Part shown: positions 35,605-44,955 of the stretch, one piece after another | Position numbering within the stretch: the first letter of the stretch is position 1 | How the letters are laid out: each line of letters begins with the position of its first letter | From: Glaciihabitans arcticus | Lineage (GTDB): Bacteria; Actinomycetota; Actinomycetes; Actinomycetales; Microbacteriaceae | Assembly (NCBI RefSeq): GCF_004310685.1 | Contig: NZ_SISG01000001.1 | Coordinates: 2,480,001-2,544,000, forward strand | Direction of reading: 5' to 3' | Length of the DNA stretch: 64,000 nucleotides | Program-made: the position numbers and the translations under genes | The notes under the pieces: generated by a model | Seen by the model: the letters and a program-made list of their open reading frames with translations, nothing else | The model's database searches: none | What the model was told of the DNA's origin: nothing

Positions 35605-35610
35605 GCCGCC

Positions 35611-36045
35611 ATGACCGATCAACGCCCGATAGGTTTCTGGTTGAAGCTCGTCGACAGGCTCATCGACGAGCAATTCGCTTCGACGCTCGAGGAGCACGGC
35701 GTCACGCGCCGGCAATGGCAGCTGCTCAATGTGCTGTCCCGTGGTCCCGCGACGGTGCACCAGCTCGACGCGGCCGTCGCCCCGTTCCTCGCCAACCGGG
35801 GAGAGGGTGTGTCCGAGTCTTCCGCAGAGCACCTGTCCGAGCTCATCGAGAGCGCCTGGGTCGACGCGACACAGGCCGGGTACGAACTGACCGAGCGTGG
35901 CCAGGCGGCGTTCCGCCGACTCGCTGATGTCGTGGCCGAGCAGCGCACCACAGTCGCCCGCGGCATCACCGACGCGGAGTACCTGGCCACGGTCGATGTG
36001 CTGTCGCGGGTCGCCCACAACCTCGGCTGGACCGACCCGAACTAG
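35611..36045 (+). CDS. MarR-like winged-helix regulator
   Basis: 144 residues. An N-terminal helix (FWLKLVDRLIDEQFASTLEEHGV) leads to the winged-helix region RRQWQLLNVLSRGPATVHQLDAA and a wing followed by the characteristic YELTERGQAAFRRL; the C-terminal helix completes the dimer interface. Likely targets are its own gene or the flanking lyase and thiolase genes, but no clear operator palindrome was found. Confidence 0.72.
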   Translation: MTDQRPIGFWLKLVDRLIDEQFASTLEEHGVTRRQWQLLNVLSRGPATVHQLDAAVAPFLANRGEGVSESSAEHLSELIESAWVDATQAGYELTERGQAAFRRLADVVAEQRTTVARGITDAEYLATVDVLSRVAHNLGWTDPN

Positions 36046-36120
36046 TCCCACCCAGCTTGCCCCCATGCTGCGGAGGCACGATGATCTGAGAAGGCGCATC
36101 GCCCAGCAGAAGGATTCTCA

Positions 36121-37305
36121 ATGTCGAGTTCAGTCATCGTCGCCGGAGCACGCACGCCGATCGGACGCTTCCTCGGAGGCCTGTCGACCCTGAGCGGGTC
36201 GGACCTCGGCGGGATCGCGATCGCGGCCGCACTGGAGCGATCCGCGGTCGCGCCCGATGCCGTGGACTACGTGATCATGGGTCAGGTGCTCACGGCGGGA
36301 GCCGGGCAGCTTCCCGCCCGGCAGGCCGCGGCGGCAGCGGGCATCCCGATGTCCGTTCCGTCTACGACCATCAGCAAGGTCTGCCTCTCGGGCATTCAGG
36401 CGGTGATCCTCGCCGACCAGTTCATCCGAACCGGCGACTTCACGACCATCGTCGCCGGCGGGCAGGAGTCGATGTCGCGTGCTCCGCACCTGTTGCCGGG
36501 CTCGCGCACCGGCACGAAGTTCGGTGACGTGACCATGGTCGACCACATGGCGATCGACGGGCTGCAGGACTCCTTCACGACCGAGGCGATGGGCCTGCTC
36601 ACCGAGCGGACCAACGATTCGCAGCCGCTCACGCGTGCTGCTCAGGATGCGTTCGCCGTCCGCTCGCACGAACGCGCGGCCGCCGGCTGGGATGCGGGTG
36701 TCTTCGACGCCGAGGTCGTGCCGGTGTCGGTTGCGCAGCGGCGCGGCGACGCCGTCATCGTGGCGCGGGATGAGGGCCTGCGCCCGACCTCCGTCGAAGC
36801 GCTCGGCAAGCTCGCCCCCGCTTTCCGCCCGGACGGCACGATCACCGCCGGCAACGCTTCGCCCATCTCCGACGGCGCGTGCGCCCTCGTGATCATGGAT
36901 CGCGATCGCGCCGAAGAGCTCGGCCTCGAGTGGCTCGCCGAGATCGGCGCGCACGGCATGGTCGCCGGCCCGGACTCGAGCCTGCAGGCCCAACCGGCCA
37001 ACGCGATAGCCCTCGCCTGCGAGCGGGAGGGAATCACGCCCTCAGACCTCGACCTCATCGAGATCAACGAAGCCTTCGCGGCGGTCGGCCTCGCCTCGAC
37101 CGCGCAGCTCGGCATCGACCCCGAGCGCGTCAACGTGAACGGCGGAGCCATCGCGGTAGGTCATCCCATCGGCATGTCGGGCGCGCGGATCGTGCTGCAC
37201 CTCGCCCTCGAACTGCAGCGTCGTGGCGGCGGCATCGGCGCCGCAGCACTCTGCGGGGGCGGAGGACAGGGCGACGCGCTCATCGTTCGGGTGCCCAAGC
37301 GATGA
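36121..37305 (+). CDS. Acetyl-CoA C-acetyltransferase (thiolase)
   Basis: 394 residues. The nucleophilic Cys is in [11 protein letters not shown] (about residue 87), the His in [17 protein letters not shown] near the C-terminus, and the second Cys in [12 protein letters not shown]. These are the three catalytic residues of thiolases that make or split acetoacetyl-CoA and 3-ketoacyl-CoA. Length is normal. Its stop overlaps the next gene (ATGA), so both are co-translated. Confidence 0.9.
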   Translation: MSSSVIVAGARTPIGRFLGGLSTLSGSDLGGIAIAAALERSAVAPDAVDYVIMGQVLTAGAGQLPARQAAAAAGIPMSVPSTTISKVCLSGIQAVILADQFIRTGDFTTIVAGGQESMSRAPHLLPGSRTGTKFGDVTMVDHMAIDGLQDSFTTEAMGLLTERTNDSQPLTRAAQDAFAVRSHERAAAGWDAGVFDAEVVPVSVAQRRGDAVIVARDEGLRPTSVEALGKLAPAFRPDGTITAGNASPISDGACALVIMDRDRAEELGLEWLAEIGAHGMVAGPDSSLQAQPANAIALACEREGITPSDLDLIEINEAFAAVGLASTAQLGIDPERVNVNGGAIAVGHPIGMSGARIVLHLALELQRRGGGIGAAALCGGGGQGDALIVRVPKR

Positions 37306-38501
37306 ACCGTGTCTTCGTGGTCGGGGTCGGGCTGACGAAGTTCGAGAAGCCCGGACGCCGCGAGAACTGGGATTACCCGGACATGGCGCGCGAGTCGGGA
37401 ACGATGGCGCTTCTCGACGCGGGCATCGAGTTCGAGCAGGTCGAGGAAGCGTTCGTCGGGTACGTGTATGGCGAATCGACGGCCGGAGAGCGTGCGGTCT
37501 ACGAGCTCGGGATGACCGGCATCCCGATCACGAACGTCAACAACAATTGTTCGACCGGCTCGACGGCACTCTACCTGGCCGCCCGCTCGATCCGGGGCGG
37601 GCTGGCGGACTGCGTGCTCGCGCTCGGCTTCGAGAAGATGAAGGCGGGCTCGATCTCGCTCGACAGCTTCGGCGATCGCGAGCCCCCGCTGCAGCGTCAC
37701 ATGGATGCGCTCGCCCTCTCCTCCCCGCCCGCCTTCCCGCCGGCCGCGTGGATGTTCGGATCCGCCGGCGTGGAGCACATGGAGCGCTACGGCTCGACTC
37801 CCGAGCACTTCGCCCGCATCGCCGAGAAGAATCACCGGCACTCGGTGGGCAATCCGTACGCGCAGTTTCAGCGGGAGTATTCGCTCGCCGAAGTCGAGGC
37901 CGACAAGATGATCTACGAGCCCATGGGACTCACGCGGCTGCAGTGCTCACCGACGTCCGACGGCTCGGCCGCCGCGATCGTCGTGAGCGAGGCCTTCGTG
38001 GAGCGCCACGGGCTCGCGGCCCAGGCCGTGGAGATCGTCGGCCAGGCGATGGTCACCGACATGCGCGCGAGTTTCGAGACGGGTTCGACCATCGACATCG
38101 TCGGCGCCGACATGACCCGCAAGGCCGCTGAGGCCGTATACGCCCAGGCCGGGCTGACGGCACAGGATGTCGACGTGATCGAGTTGCACGACTGCTTCTC
38201 GGCCAACGAGCTCATCACCTATGAGGCTCTCGGTCTCGCCGAGATCGGCGAGGGCCACCACCTCGTGGATTCGGGTGACACCACCTACGGCGGACGATGG
38301 GTGGTGAACCCATCGGGCGGACTGATCTCGAAGGGGCACCCGCTCGGGGCGACGGGGCTCGCGCAGTGCGCCGAGCTGACCTGGCAGTTGCGCGGAACGG
38401 CAGAGGCGCGCCAGGTTCGTGGGGCCAAGGTCGCGCTGCAGCACAACATCGGACTCGGCGGCGCGGCCGTCGTGACGGCGTACCGTCCGGCGGAGCGTTA
38501 G
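37302..38501 (+). CDS. Thiolase-like lipid-transfer protein (SCP-x-type thiolase domain)
   Basis: 399 residues from the ATG at 37302. A thiolase fold is present: [18 protein letters not shown] carries the nucleophilic Cys, and [12 protein letters not shown] and [17 protein letters not shown] are the hallmark motifs of the SCP-x/'lipid-transfer protein' thiolase group acting on branched or sterol-like side chains. No C-terminal SCP2 domain is present. Tight coupling to the classical thiolase suggests a shared beta-oxidation-like pathway. The stop overlaps the convergent crtEb stop (TTAG). Confidence 0.82.
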   Translation: MNRVFVVGVGLTKFEKPGRRENWDYPDMARESGTMALLDAGIEFEQVEEAFVGYVYGESTAGERAVYELGMTGIPITNVNNNCSTGSTALYLAARSIRGGLADCVLALGFEKMKAGSISLDSFGDREPPLQRHMDALALSSPPAFPPAAWMFGSAGVEHMERYGSTPEHFARIAEKNHRHSVGNPYAQFQREYSLAEVEADKMIYEPMGLTRLQCSPTSDGSAAAIVVSEAFVERHGLAAQAVEIVGQAMVTDMRASFETGSTIDIVGADMTRKAAEAVYAQAGLTAQDVDVIELHDCFSANELITYEALGLAEIGEGHHLVDSGDTTYGGRWVVNPSGGLISKGHPLGATGLAQCAELTWQLRGTAEARQVRGAKVALQHNIGLGGAAVVTAYRPAER

Positions 38502-39355
38502 GCGATCAGGGCCCACCAGATGAGCAGCATCGTCACGAGGAATCCGGTGACGAAGTTGAGCCAGAGGAATCTCTTCCAGCCGCGGTTGGCGCTCTCGGCG
38601 TCGTCATCGGTGATGTTCCAATACATGCCGCAGCTGATCGCATAGGGCAGCGCGAGCACGGCCGCGAGCGGGCCGGGCCACTCGCTGAACAGCAGCAGAA
38701 CACCTGCGAGCAGGTAGGCGATGACCGAGACCCGCACCGTCGCGCGGGCGCCAATGACTGTCGCGATGGACGCGATGTGTGCTTCGCGGTCGGCGATCAC
38801 GTCCTGCACGGCGCCGAAGGCGTGCGATCCGATCCCCCACAGGAAGAAGGCTGCGAGCACCATCCACAGTTGGGGCGTGAAGGCCGCGCCGGCGAGCACA
38901 AGTCCGTAGATTGCCGGGGAGACGAAATGCGTGCTCGAGGTGAGCGAATCGATGAACGGCCGCTCCTTTAAGCGCAGGCCCTTCGCCGAGTAGGCGATCA
39001 CGGCGAACACGCTGATCGCGAGCACCAGCCAGGAGAGAGGACTACCGACCACAACCAAATAGGCGAGGAATGGGATATTGGTGACCGCCGCCGAGATGAG
39101 CGTCGGCCGATGCATGCTCGGCGCGAGCAGGGCACCTTCAACGCCGCCCTTGCGCGGGTTCCGCAGGTCGGACTCGTAGTCGAACACGTCGTTGATGCCG
39201 TACATCGCGAGGTTGTAGGGCACGAGGAAGTAAAGCGTGCCGAGCACAAGCGTCAGGTCGATCTCGCGCGTCGCCAGGAAGTAGGCGGCGGCGAAGGGGA
39301 AGGCCGTGTTGATCCAGCTCAGCGGGCGGGACGAGACGAAGAGCGTTCTAAGCAT
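38498..39355 (-). CDS. crtEb: Lycopene elongase, UbiA-family prenyltransferase
   Basis: 285 residues, eight to nine membrane helices. The first aspartate motif NDVFDYESD (about 54-62) and a second DVIADREAH (about 187-195) bind Mg-prenyl diphosphate as in UbiA enzymes. At the end of a crtE-B-I-Ye-Yf operon the expected role is to add two C5 units to lycopene, giving the C50 backbone flavuxanthin. The start overlaps the crtYf stop by 8 nt. Confidence 0.9.
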   Translation of the reverse strand: MLRTLFVSSRPLSWINTAFPFAAAYFLATREIDLTLVLGTLYFLVPYNLAMYGINDVFDYESDLRNPRKGGVEGALLAPSMHRPTLISAAVTNIPFLAYLVVVGSPLSWLVLAISVFAVIAYSAKGLRLKERPFIDSLTSSTHFVSPAIYGLVLAGAAFTPQLWMVLAAFFLWGIGSHAFGAVQDVIADREAHIASIATVIGARATVRVSVIAYLLAGVLLLFSEWPGPLAAVLALPYAISCGMYWNITDDDAESANRGWKRFLWLNFVTGFLVTMLLIWWALIA

Positions 39356-39692
39356 CGGTGCCCCCGGGGCCAGCGCTCTCCGCGCGCTCGACGGCGCTCG
39401 GCCGCTTGGCGAGCAGCGCCCACAGCGTTGGCAGGAGTACTACGGCGGCCACCGCGTAGGCGAAGTCCTCGAGGGGAGCGATTCCGACGAGCGCTCCGCT
39501 GATGCGGGACTCGTCGTAGCCGACCAGGCCGACTCCGATCATGATGTTGTCGAACAGCGCGGTCATCAGCAGCACAACGACGAGCACGACGGCGACGGAC
39601 GTCCAGCGCGGGCTGCGTCGCTCGAGCAGCACGGCGACAACGACCGCGGCGACGACGGCGAGGAACACGGCGTTGAGCATCCAGTAGGTCAT
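39348..39692 (-). CDS. crtYf: C50 carotenoid epsilon-cyclase subunit CrtYf
   Basis: 114 residues, about three membrane helices, from the ATG at 39692; the longer upstream frame is inside crtYe/crtI and rejected. The PLEDFAYA motif (about residues 70-77) is the lycopene-cyclase-domain signature. Heterodimeric cyclases (CrtYe/Yf in Corynebacterium, CrtYg/Yh in Micrococcus) need both small subunits. Which ring type (epsilon or gamma) forms cannot be told from sequence alone. Start and crtYe stop overlap by 4 nt. Confidence 0.85.
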   Translation of the reverse strand: MTYWMLNAVFLAVVAAVVVAVLLERRSPRWTSVAVVLVVVLLMTALFDNIMIGVGLVGYDESRISGALVGIAPLEDFAYAVAAVVLLPTLWALLAKRPSAVERAESAGPGGTDA

Positions 39693-40018
39693 GCGCGCTC
39701 GGCTCCTCGCGCGGAACGCCAGCGTTCGACGCCGGTGTAGAGGTTCATCGTCAGGTAGCCGAGCAGGCTGAGGAAGAACAGCTCCTCGACCGGCAGCTCC
39801 GGTGCGACCTGCAGCCCGGTCATGAACTCCGTCTCGCCGCGGAAGAAGATGCCGAGGCCGATGCCGAAGAGGTCCCAGACGACGAAGAACACGATGCCTG
39901 CAGCCAGCACGAGTGCCGCGCGCCACGGCGAGCGCCAGAAGAACAGCGTGAACCGGCGATCGAGCAGCACCATTCCGGTGAGGGCGATGAGCAGCGCGAG
40001 CAGGTAGAGAAACTGCAC
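39689..40018 (-). CDS. crtYe: C50 carotenoid epsilon-cyclase subunit CrtYe
   Basis: 109 residues, three membrane helices. The lycopene-cyclase-domain motif ELPVEELFFLSLLGYLTMNLY is near residues 73-93, and GIVFFVVWDLFGIGLGIF is a conserved helix. It is the partner of CrtYf, and the operon order Ye-Yf-Eb is the same as in corynebacterial decaprenoxanthin clusters. The start overlaps the crtI stop by one base. Confidence 0.88.
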   Translation of the reverse strand: MQFLYLLALLIALTGMVLLDRRFTLFFWRSPWRAALVLAAGIVFFVVWDLFGIGLGIFFRGETEFMTGLQVAPELPVEELFFLSLLGYLTMNLYTGVERWRSARGAERA

Positions 40019-41733
40019 TACTTGCTCGTGGGGAGCTTCTTGGCCGCGGGCTTGCGAGGGGCGGACTTCTTCTTCGGGGCGGGAGCCGGAGCGTTGGATG
40101 CCTCGGGGCGTTCGGCGGTCTCAGCGACCGGCGCTTCGACAAGCTCAGCGACCGGGTCGACCGGCTCATCCTCGACCGTGCGTACGAGAGGCTCGGGCAG
40201 CGGCTCCGTCGTGGTGTCTCCGCGCAGGCGCTTGAGCAGCACCTCGGCACTGATCAGGCACATCGGCAGTCCGATGCCGGGGATCGTGGATCCGCCGACG
40301 TAGTACAGACCGTCGACCTTCTTCGACTTGTTGCCCGCCCGGAAGAACGCGCTCTGCTTGAGCGTGTGCGCGGGGCCCAGCGCGGTGCCGCGCCAGGCGT
40401 TGAGGTCGTCCGCGAAGTTGCCGGGCCCGACGGTGCGGCGCACGGTGATGCGGGAGGCGAGATCCTCGATGCCGGTCCAGGCGGCGATCTGCGCGATCAC
40501 CTTGTCGGCGAGCACCTCGATGCGGGTATCCCCGTCGCCGTCGACATCTCCGCGCCCGATCGTGGGATCGGCCGGGATCGGCACGAGGACGAAGAGGTTC
40601 GTGGAGCCTGCGGGCGCGACATCCGGATCAACACCGCTCGGCTTGCAGATGTAGAGCGATGCGGGATCGGGCACCGAGGAGTTCTCGCCGAAGATCGCGT
40701 CGAAACCCTTGTCCCACTCGCGCGCGAAGAGCAGCGTGTGGTGCTCTAGCTCAGGGATCTCCCCGTCCACACCCAGGTAGAGCAGCAGCGCGCTCGGGCC
40801 GGGCACGCGGGTGTACCAGTACTCCTCCGGGTACGTGCGCTGTTCCGGCTCCTTGAGCAGCTGGGTCTCCGTGTGGTGCAGGTCAGCTGCCGAGACCACG
40901 ACGTCCGCCTCGGCGAACTCGGAGATGCCGGTTCCGACCGTGTACTCGATGCCGGTCGTGGTGCGTCCTTCGACGACGATGCGGGTGACGGCGGCGTTGG
41001 TGACGATCTCCACGCCCTCCGCGCGAGCCAGATTCTCGATGCTCTGGATAACACGGCTGAAGCCACCCATCGGGTACAGCACCCCGTCCGCCAGGTCGAG
41101 GTGGCTCATCAGGTGGTACATGCTCGGCGTCAGCTTGGGCGAGGAGCCGAGGAACACCGCGGGGAACCCGAGGATCTGGCGCAGGCGCAGGTCCTTGACC
41201 GTGCGCGCGACGAGACGGGAGAGCGGGCGCAGCAGCAGACGCGCGAAGGTTCCGCCCTGAGCGAGCACCTCGCCGGTCGCGATCGGTCGCAGGTCGGCGA
41301 AGCTCGTGTAGAGGAACTTGCGTTTGGCCAGGTCGTAGGTCGACTTGGCCGAGTCGAGATACTTCTCGAGCTTCGCGCCGGCACCGCGTTCGATGGATTC
41401 GAAGAGGTCGACGTTCTCCTCGCGATTGGCCGCGATGTCGATCGGCTCGTCCGCTCCCTCGAAGTAGACCCGGTAACCGGGATCGAGGGTTACCAGTGAG
41501 AGCTGCTGCTCCGCCGAGGTGCCGAGCAGTTTGTAGAAGTGGTCGAAGACCTCGGGCATGAGGTACCACGAGGGGCCGGTGTCGAACCGGAAGCCGTCGC
41601 TCTCCCACAGTCCCGCGCGACCGCCGAGCTCGGGGCGCCCCTCGAAGACCCGAACGCTGTGGCCTTCGCGGGCGAGCAGCGCAGCGGACGCGAGGCCACT
41701 GATGCCGCCTCCGATGATGACTACGCGGCTCAT
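40018..41733 (-). CDS. crtI: Phytoene desaturase with unusual C-terminal tail
   Basis: 571 residues. An FAD-binding GGGISGLASAALLAREGH dinucleotide fold starts at residue 8, and the carotenoid desaturase signature with GLPMCLISAEVLLKRL is near residue 490. CrtI converts phytoene to lycopene in four desaturations. From about residue 510 a Pro/Ala/Glu- then Lys-rich tail of ~60 residues follows (ending KKKSAPRKPAAKKLPTSK), not part of the usual ~500-residue family length; a GCTTGTCGAAG repeat lies inside it. The start overlaps the crtB stop by 4 nt. Confidence 0.94.
   Translation of the reverse strand: MSRVVIIGGGISGLASAALLAREGHSVRVFEGRPELGGRAGLWESDGFRFDTGPSWYLMPEVFDHFYKLLGTSAEQQLSLVTLDPGYRVYFEGADEPIDIAANREENVDLFESIERGAGAKLEKYLDSAKSTYDLAKRKFLYTSFADLRPIATGEVLAQGGTFARLLLRPLSRLVARTVKDLRLRQILGFPAVFLGSSPKLTPSMYHLMSHLDLADGVLYPMGGFSRVIQSIENLARAEGVEIVTNAAVTRIVVEGRTTTGIEYTVGTGISEFAEADVVVSAADLHHTETQLLKEPEQRTYPEEYWYTRVPGPSALLLYLGVDGEIPELEHHTLLFAREWDKGFDAIFGENSSVPDPASLYICKPSGVDPDVAPAGSTNLFVLVPIPADPTIGRGDVDGDGDTRIEVLADKVIAQIAAWTGIEDLASRITVRRTVGPGNFADDLNAWRGTALGPAHTLKQSAFFRAGNKSKKVDGLYYVGGSTIPGIGLPMCLISAEVLLKRLRGDTTTEPLPEPLVRTVEDEPVDPVAELVEAPVAETAERPEASNAPAPAPKKKSAPRKPAAKKLPTSK
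40134..40153. repeat. Dispersed-repeat-like sequence inside crtI tail
   Basis: CTTCGACAAGCTCAGCGACC reads as the widespread actinobacterial intergenic repeat core TTCGACAAGCTCAG. It is translated in frame as part of the extra C-terminal tail of CrtI, and CTCAGCGACCG is duplicated just upstream (40120-40130). Confidence 0.5.
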
Positions 41734-42599
41734 GCTCGAGGGGTCCTTCCGAGGGCTGCTGCGGCGGCTATTCGTGCCTTGACAGGATTGGGGACTCGCA
41801 CGCGCGTGCGGCGGAGTCGATCTGCGGGTGTCGCCCGCAAGCGTACCGAGAGTTCGGCGAATAGTCCCTGCGCGAGCGCAACTGCCTTGCGACTCGTCGG
41901 CGGCAGGTCGGGCACAACCGCAGCAGAGGTGCGCAGGTCGGCGTCGATGTCGTCGAGCAGACGCACCTTGTCGGCCTCGGTGAACGACTCGACGCTGACC
42001 CCCGGAAAGTAGCTGCGGCCGAGGGTGTCGAAGTCGGCTGCGAGATCCCGAAGGAAGTTGACCTTCTGGAACGCGGCCCCCAGCGCACGGGCGCCGTGCT
42101 CGAATCGGTCGCGCTCAGCGGTCGTGACGGGCACCCCGAGCAGGAACGACCGCAGGCACATAAGACCCACGACCTCGGCGGACCCGTACACGTACCGGTC
42201 GAAGCTCTCCTGGTCGTGCTCGGTCTCGCTGAGGTCGGTGCGCATCGACTCGAAGAAGGGCCGGGTGTACTCGGCGCCGAAGCCCGACTCGCGCGCGGTC
42301 AGGGCGAAGGCGTGAACGACGAGGTTCGTGCTGAATCCGGATTCGAGGGCTCGTTCGACCTCGACCTCGAGCTCGTTGAGTTGGCGAGCCGCTCCGACGG
42401 TGTCGAGTCCGGCTTCGACAGCCGCGCCATCCACCACCTCATCGGCCACGCGCACAAGGGCGTAAATGTTTTCGACGTGCTGGCGCACACCCGAACCGAG
42501 CAGCTTCGACGCGAGCCCGAACGACGTCGAGTATCGGCGGATGACGACGCTCGCCGTCTCCTCGGCCACCCGGTCGTACAGGTGCAGTCGCGCGCTCAC
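41730..42599 (-). CDS. crtB: Phytoene synthase
   Basis: 289 residues from the GTG at 42599, which overlaps the crtE stop (GTGA); the longer frame upstream is inside crtE. It joins two geranylgeranyl diphosphates to phytoene. Visible are the YSTSFGLASKLL N-terminus, the first aspartate motif VRVADEVVDGA (about 48-58), and the second region FLRDLAADFDTLGRSYFP. Normal length. Confidence 0.93.
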   Translation of the reverse strand: MSARLHLYDRVAEETASVVIRRYSTSFGLASKLLGSGVRQHVENIYALVRVADEVVDGAAVEAGLDTVGAARQLNELEVEVERALESGFSTNLVVHAFALTARESGFGAEYTRPFFESMRTDLSETEHDQESFDRYVYGSAEVVGLMCLRSFLLGVPVTTAERDRFEHGARALGAAFQKVNFLRDLAADFDTLGRSYFPGVSVESFTEADKVRLLDDIDADLRTSAAVVPDLPPTSRKAVALAQGLFAELSVRLRATPADRLRRTRVRVPNPVKARIAAAAALGRTPRA

Positions 42600-43666
42600 T
42601 TGACTCGGCCGAGAACGGCGTCGGCGACGGGGTGCAGCTCGACCCGCAGGGCCGGCGGGATGTGCGGCTCGGCGAGACGCGCGAGCGCACGGTTGCCGTA
42701 GTAGCGGGCGAGACCCTCGGCGAAGGAGCGAGCACCGCACGAGGTGAGCACGGCGCGAACCGACGCGGCCTCCTCCTCGGTCAGGTCGTGCTTGCCGATC
42801 AGGGGTTCGATGGAATCCCACTCGGCGGTGCTGGTCGCGTAGGAGATCATGACCGTGCGCTTGCCCTCGCGCAGGTCGCCGAGCGTTGTCTTTCCGGTCT
42901 CGGCCTCGAGGCCGAACACCCCGAGCAGGTCATCAACGAGCTGGTAGGCGATGCCGATCTCGCGGCCGAAGTCGCCGAGGGTCGCCACGACCTCTTCGCT
43001 CGCGCCGGCGAGGATCGCCCCGGCCTGGAGCGGGCACTCGAAGGAGTAGACGGCAGTCTTCAGGCGCTCCATGGTGAGGATGTCGTCGACCCTTGGCATC
43101 TCGGGTGCCGTTGCGAAGTCGACGTCGATGAGTTCCCCGGCCGCCGAGGCGAAGAGCGCGTCATCCATCACCTCGATGAGACGCGAGCGCACGTTGTCGG
43201 CGACCCCGCTGCGATCGATGAGGCGGTACGAGTTGAACAGGGCGAGATCGCCCGCAATGACGGCGGCTGAGATTCCCCTGTGTTGTGCGGCCTTTTCGTC
43301 GCTTCCGCGCGCCGTGGCCAGATCGCGGTAGGCGCCGGAGATGTTCGCGACACCGCGGCGAACGAAATCGTTGTCGATCACGTCGTCGTGAACGATGAGA
43401 GCGGTGTGCAGCAGCTCGAATGCCGCGCCGATGTAGGCGGCGGCCTCGAAGTCCTCGCCGCCCAGGGCCTCGTACGCGGCGAACACCATACGCGGCCTGA
43501 ACCGCTTGCCGCCCGTGGTGTTGCTCTCGAGTGTCTCCCAGAGGTGAACGTACTCGGGACCGAAGGCCGAGGCGCGGTTTTTGGCTAGGCTGAAGAAGCG
43601 TTCGAGCACCACATCGACCTTGGCCTGCCGCTCCTCGGATACGGCCAAAACGTCGGAACCACTCAC
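42596..43666 (-). CDS. crtE: Geranylgeranyl diphosphate synthase
   Basis: 356 residues of the trans-prenyl synthase family. The first Asp-rich motif HDDVIDND is at about residue 94-101, GGKRFRPRM near 52-60 binds IPP, and the second Asp-rich motif is QLVDDLLGVFG near 238. It extends IPP/DMAPP to C20. The GTG start lies 17 bp from the divergent idi start, preceded by TATCCT at 6 nt. Confidence 0.92.
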   Translation of the reverse strand: MSGSDVLAVSEERQAKVDVVLERFFSLAKNRASAFGPEYVHLWETLESNTTGGKRFRPRMVFAAYEALGGEDFEAAAYIGAAFELLHTALIVHDDVIDNDFVRRGVANISGAYRDLATARGSDEKAAQHRGISAAVIAGDLALFNSYRLIDRSGVADNVRSRLIEVMDDALFASAAGELIDVDFATAPEMPRVDDILTMERLKTAVYSFECPLQAGAILAGASEEVVATLGDFGREIGIAYQLVDDLLGVFGLEAETGKTTLGDLREGKRTVMISYATSTAEWDSIEPLIGKHDLTEEEAASVRAVLTSCGARSFAEGLARYYGNRALARLAEPHIPPALRVELHPVADAVLGRVK

Positions 43667-43671
43667 CCAGT

Positions 43672-43678
43672 CAGGATA
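43672..43678. promoter_or_regulatory. Overlapping bidirectional -10 boxes for crtE and idi
   Basis: In the 17-bp gap between the divergent starts, CAGGAT (43672-43677, plus) is 6 nt before the idi TTG, and TATCCT (43678-43673, minus) is 6 nt before the crtE GTG. The two hexamers share five base pairs, so polymerase could occupy only one promoter at a time. Confidence 0.5.
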
Positions 43679-43683
43679 CCGCG

Positions 43684-44208
43684 TTGACCACTACGACAGC
43701 CGAGCAGGTCGTGCTCGTAGCGGATGACGGCACTCCCGTCGGCACCGCAGACAAAGTGTCCGTGCACACCGAGAACACGGCTCTCCATCTCGCCTTCTCC
43801 TGTCACGTCTACGGTGCGGATGGGCGGGTGCTCGTCACCCGCCGCGCGCTCTCCAAACTCACCTGGCCGGGGGTGTGGACGAACTCGTTCTGCGGTCATC
43901 CGGCACCCGGCGAAGCGCAGGTCGACGCCATCGCCCGCCGCGCCGCGTTCGAGCTCGGCCTGCGGCTCGAGAACATCGAGCTCGTGCTGCCCGACTTCCG
44001 CTACCGCGCGGTCGATGCCTCGGGCATCGTCGAGAACGAGATCTGCCCTGTGTACCGCGCGACGACCTCCGCCGACCCGGTCGCCAACCCGGCAGAGGTT
44101 TCCGAGTGGGAGTGGCTCGAGCCGTCCGCCCTTCTCACCGCGGCGGCGGCCGCCCCGTTCGCCTTCAGCCCGTGGCTCGTCTGGCAGCTGGAGCAGCTCG
44201 GCGAGTAG
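43684..44208 (+). CDS. idi: Isopentenyl-diphosphate delta-isomerase, type I
   Basis: 174 residues of the Nudix-like IDI-1 family, interconverting IPP and DMAPP. Active-site Cys in TNSFCGHPAPGE (about residue 67), metal-binding His residues, and the Glu pair in VENEICPVY are present. The TTG start gives a normal N-terminus (LVADDGTPVGTADKVSVH). Its divergent placement beside crtE supplies C5 precursors for the carotenoid operon. Confidence 0.92.
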   Translation: MTTTTAEQVVLVADDGTPVGTADKVSVHTENTALHLAFSCHVYGADGRVLVTRRALSKLTWPGVWTNSFCGHPAPGEAQVDAIARRAAFELGLRLENIELVLPDFRYRAVDASGIVENEICPVYRATTSADPVANPAEVSEWEWLEPSALLTAAAAAPFAFSPWLVWQLEQLGE

Positions 44209-44268
44209 CCTGTAGTGAGTGGTCAGAGTTGCCCGCGTTCTCTGCTCGCTACTCTCGTCAGGTTTTTT

Positions 44269-44955
44269 ATGTCCTCCCTCATCGCGCCCCTCGTCGATCA
44301 CACGCTCCTCAAGCCCGATACGACCGCTGAGGATGTCACGGCTCTTATCGCCGAAGCCCTCGAGCTGGGCGTCTACTCGGTCTGCATCTCACCGGCCATG
44401 CTGCCCGTGAGCATCCCCGAGGGCAGCGGGCTCAAACTCGCGGTCGTCTGCGGATTCCCGAGCGGCAAGCACACCACCGCGAGCAAGACGGCCGAGGCCG
44501 CCGAGTCGATCGCGCTCGGTGCGGACGAGGTCGACATGGTCATCGACCTGGGTGCGGCGAAGGCCGGACGCTTCGACCTGATCGAGGCGGATGTGCGTGC
44601 GGTGCGCGGCGTCATCCCGGCCCCTCGAATTCTCAAGGTGATCATCGAGTCGGCCGCGCTGACCGACGAGGAGATCGTCGGCGCCACGCTCGCCTCGGTC
44701 GCCGCGGGTGCCGACTTCGTGAAGACGTCGACGGGGTTCCACCCGGCCGGTGGCGCGACCGTGCATGCCGTCTCGCTGATGGCGGCCACGGTCGACGGCA
44801 AGCTGGGCGTGAAGGCGAGCGGCGGCATCCGCACCATTGAGGACGCGCGCGCCATGATCGAGGCCGGAGCCACGCGGCTCGGCCTGTCCGGCACGCGCGC
44901 GATCCTCGAGGAAGAGGCCGGCCTCGTGGTGACCGGTGTGGCTTCTTCGTACTAG
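44269..44955 (+). CDS. deoC: Deoxyribose-phosphate aldolase
   Basis: 228 residues, from the ATG at 44269 (upstream GTG at 44215 would add unlikely residues). The class I aldolase Schiff-base Lys is in [11 protein letters not shown] (about residue 150); [12 protein letters not shown] at the start and VKASGGIRT near the end are family signatures. It cleaves 2-deoxyribose 5-phosphate to acetaldehyde and glyceraldehyde 3-phosphate. The stop overlaps the convergent dcd stop in CTAG. Confidence 0.93.
   Translation: MSSLIAPLVDHTLLKPDTTAEDVTALIAEALELGVYSVCISPAMLPVSIPEGSGLKLAVVCGFPSGKHTTASKTAEAAESIALGADEVDMVIDLGAAKAGRFDLIEADVRAVRGVIPAPRILKVIIESAALTDEEIVGATLASVAAGADFVKTSTGFHPAGGATVHAVSLMAATVDGKLGVKASGGIRTIEDARAMIEAGATRLGLSGTRAILEEEAGLVVTGVASSY

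Noticed and set aside
36879-37301. N-terminal extension of the lipid-transfer protein
   Set aside because: It is the out-of-frame shadow of the upstream thiolase; the ATG at 37302 overlaps the thiolase stop and starts a normal thiolase fold.
39693-40250. Longer start for crtYf
   Set aside because: The extension overlaps crtYe and crtI; the cyclase domain begins at the ATG at 39692, which overlaps the crtYe stop.
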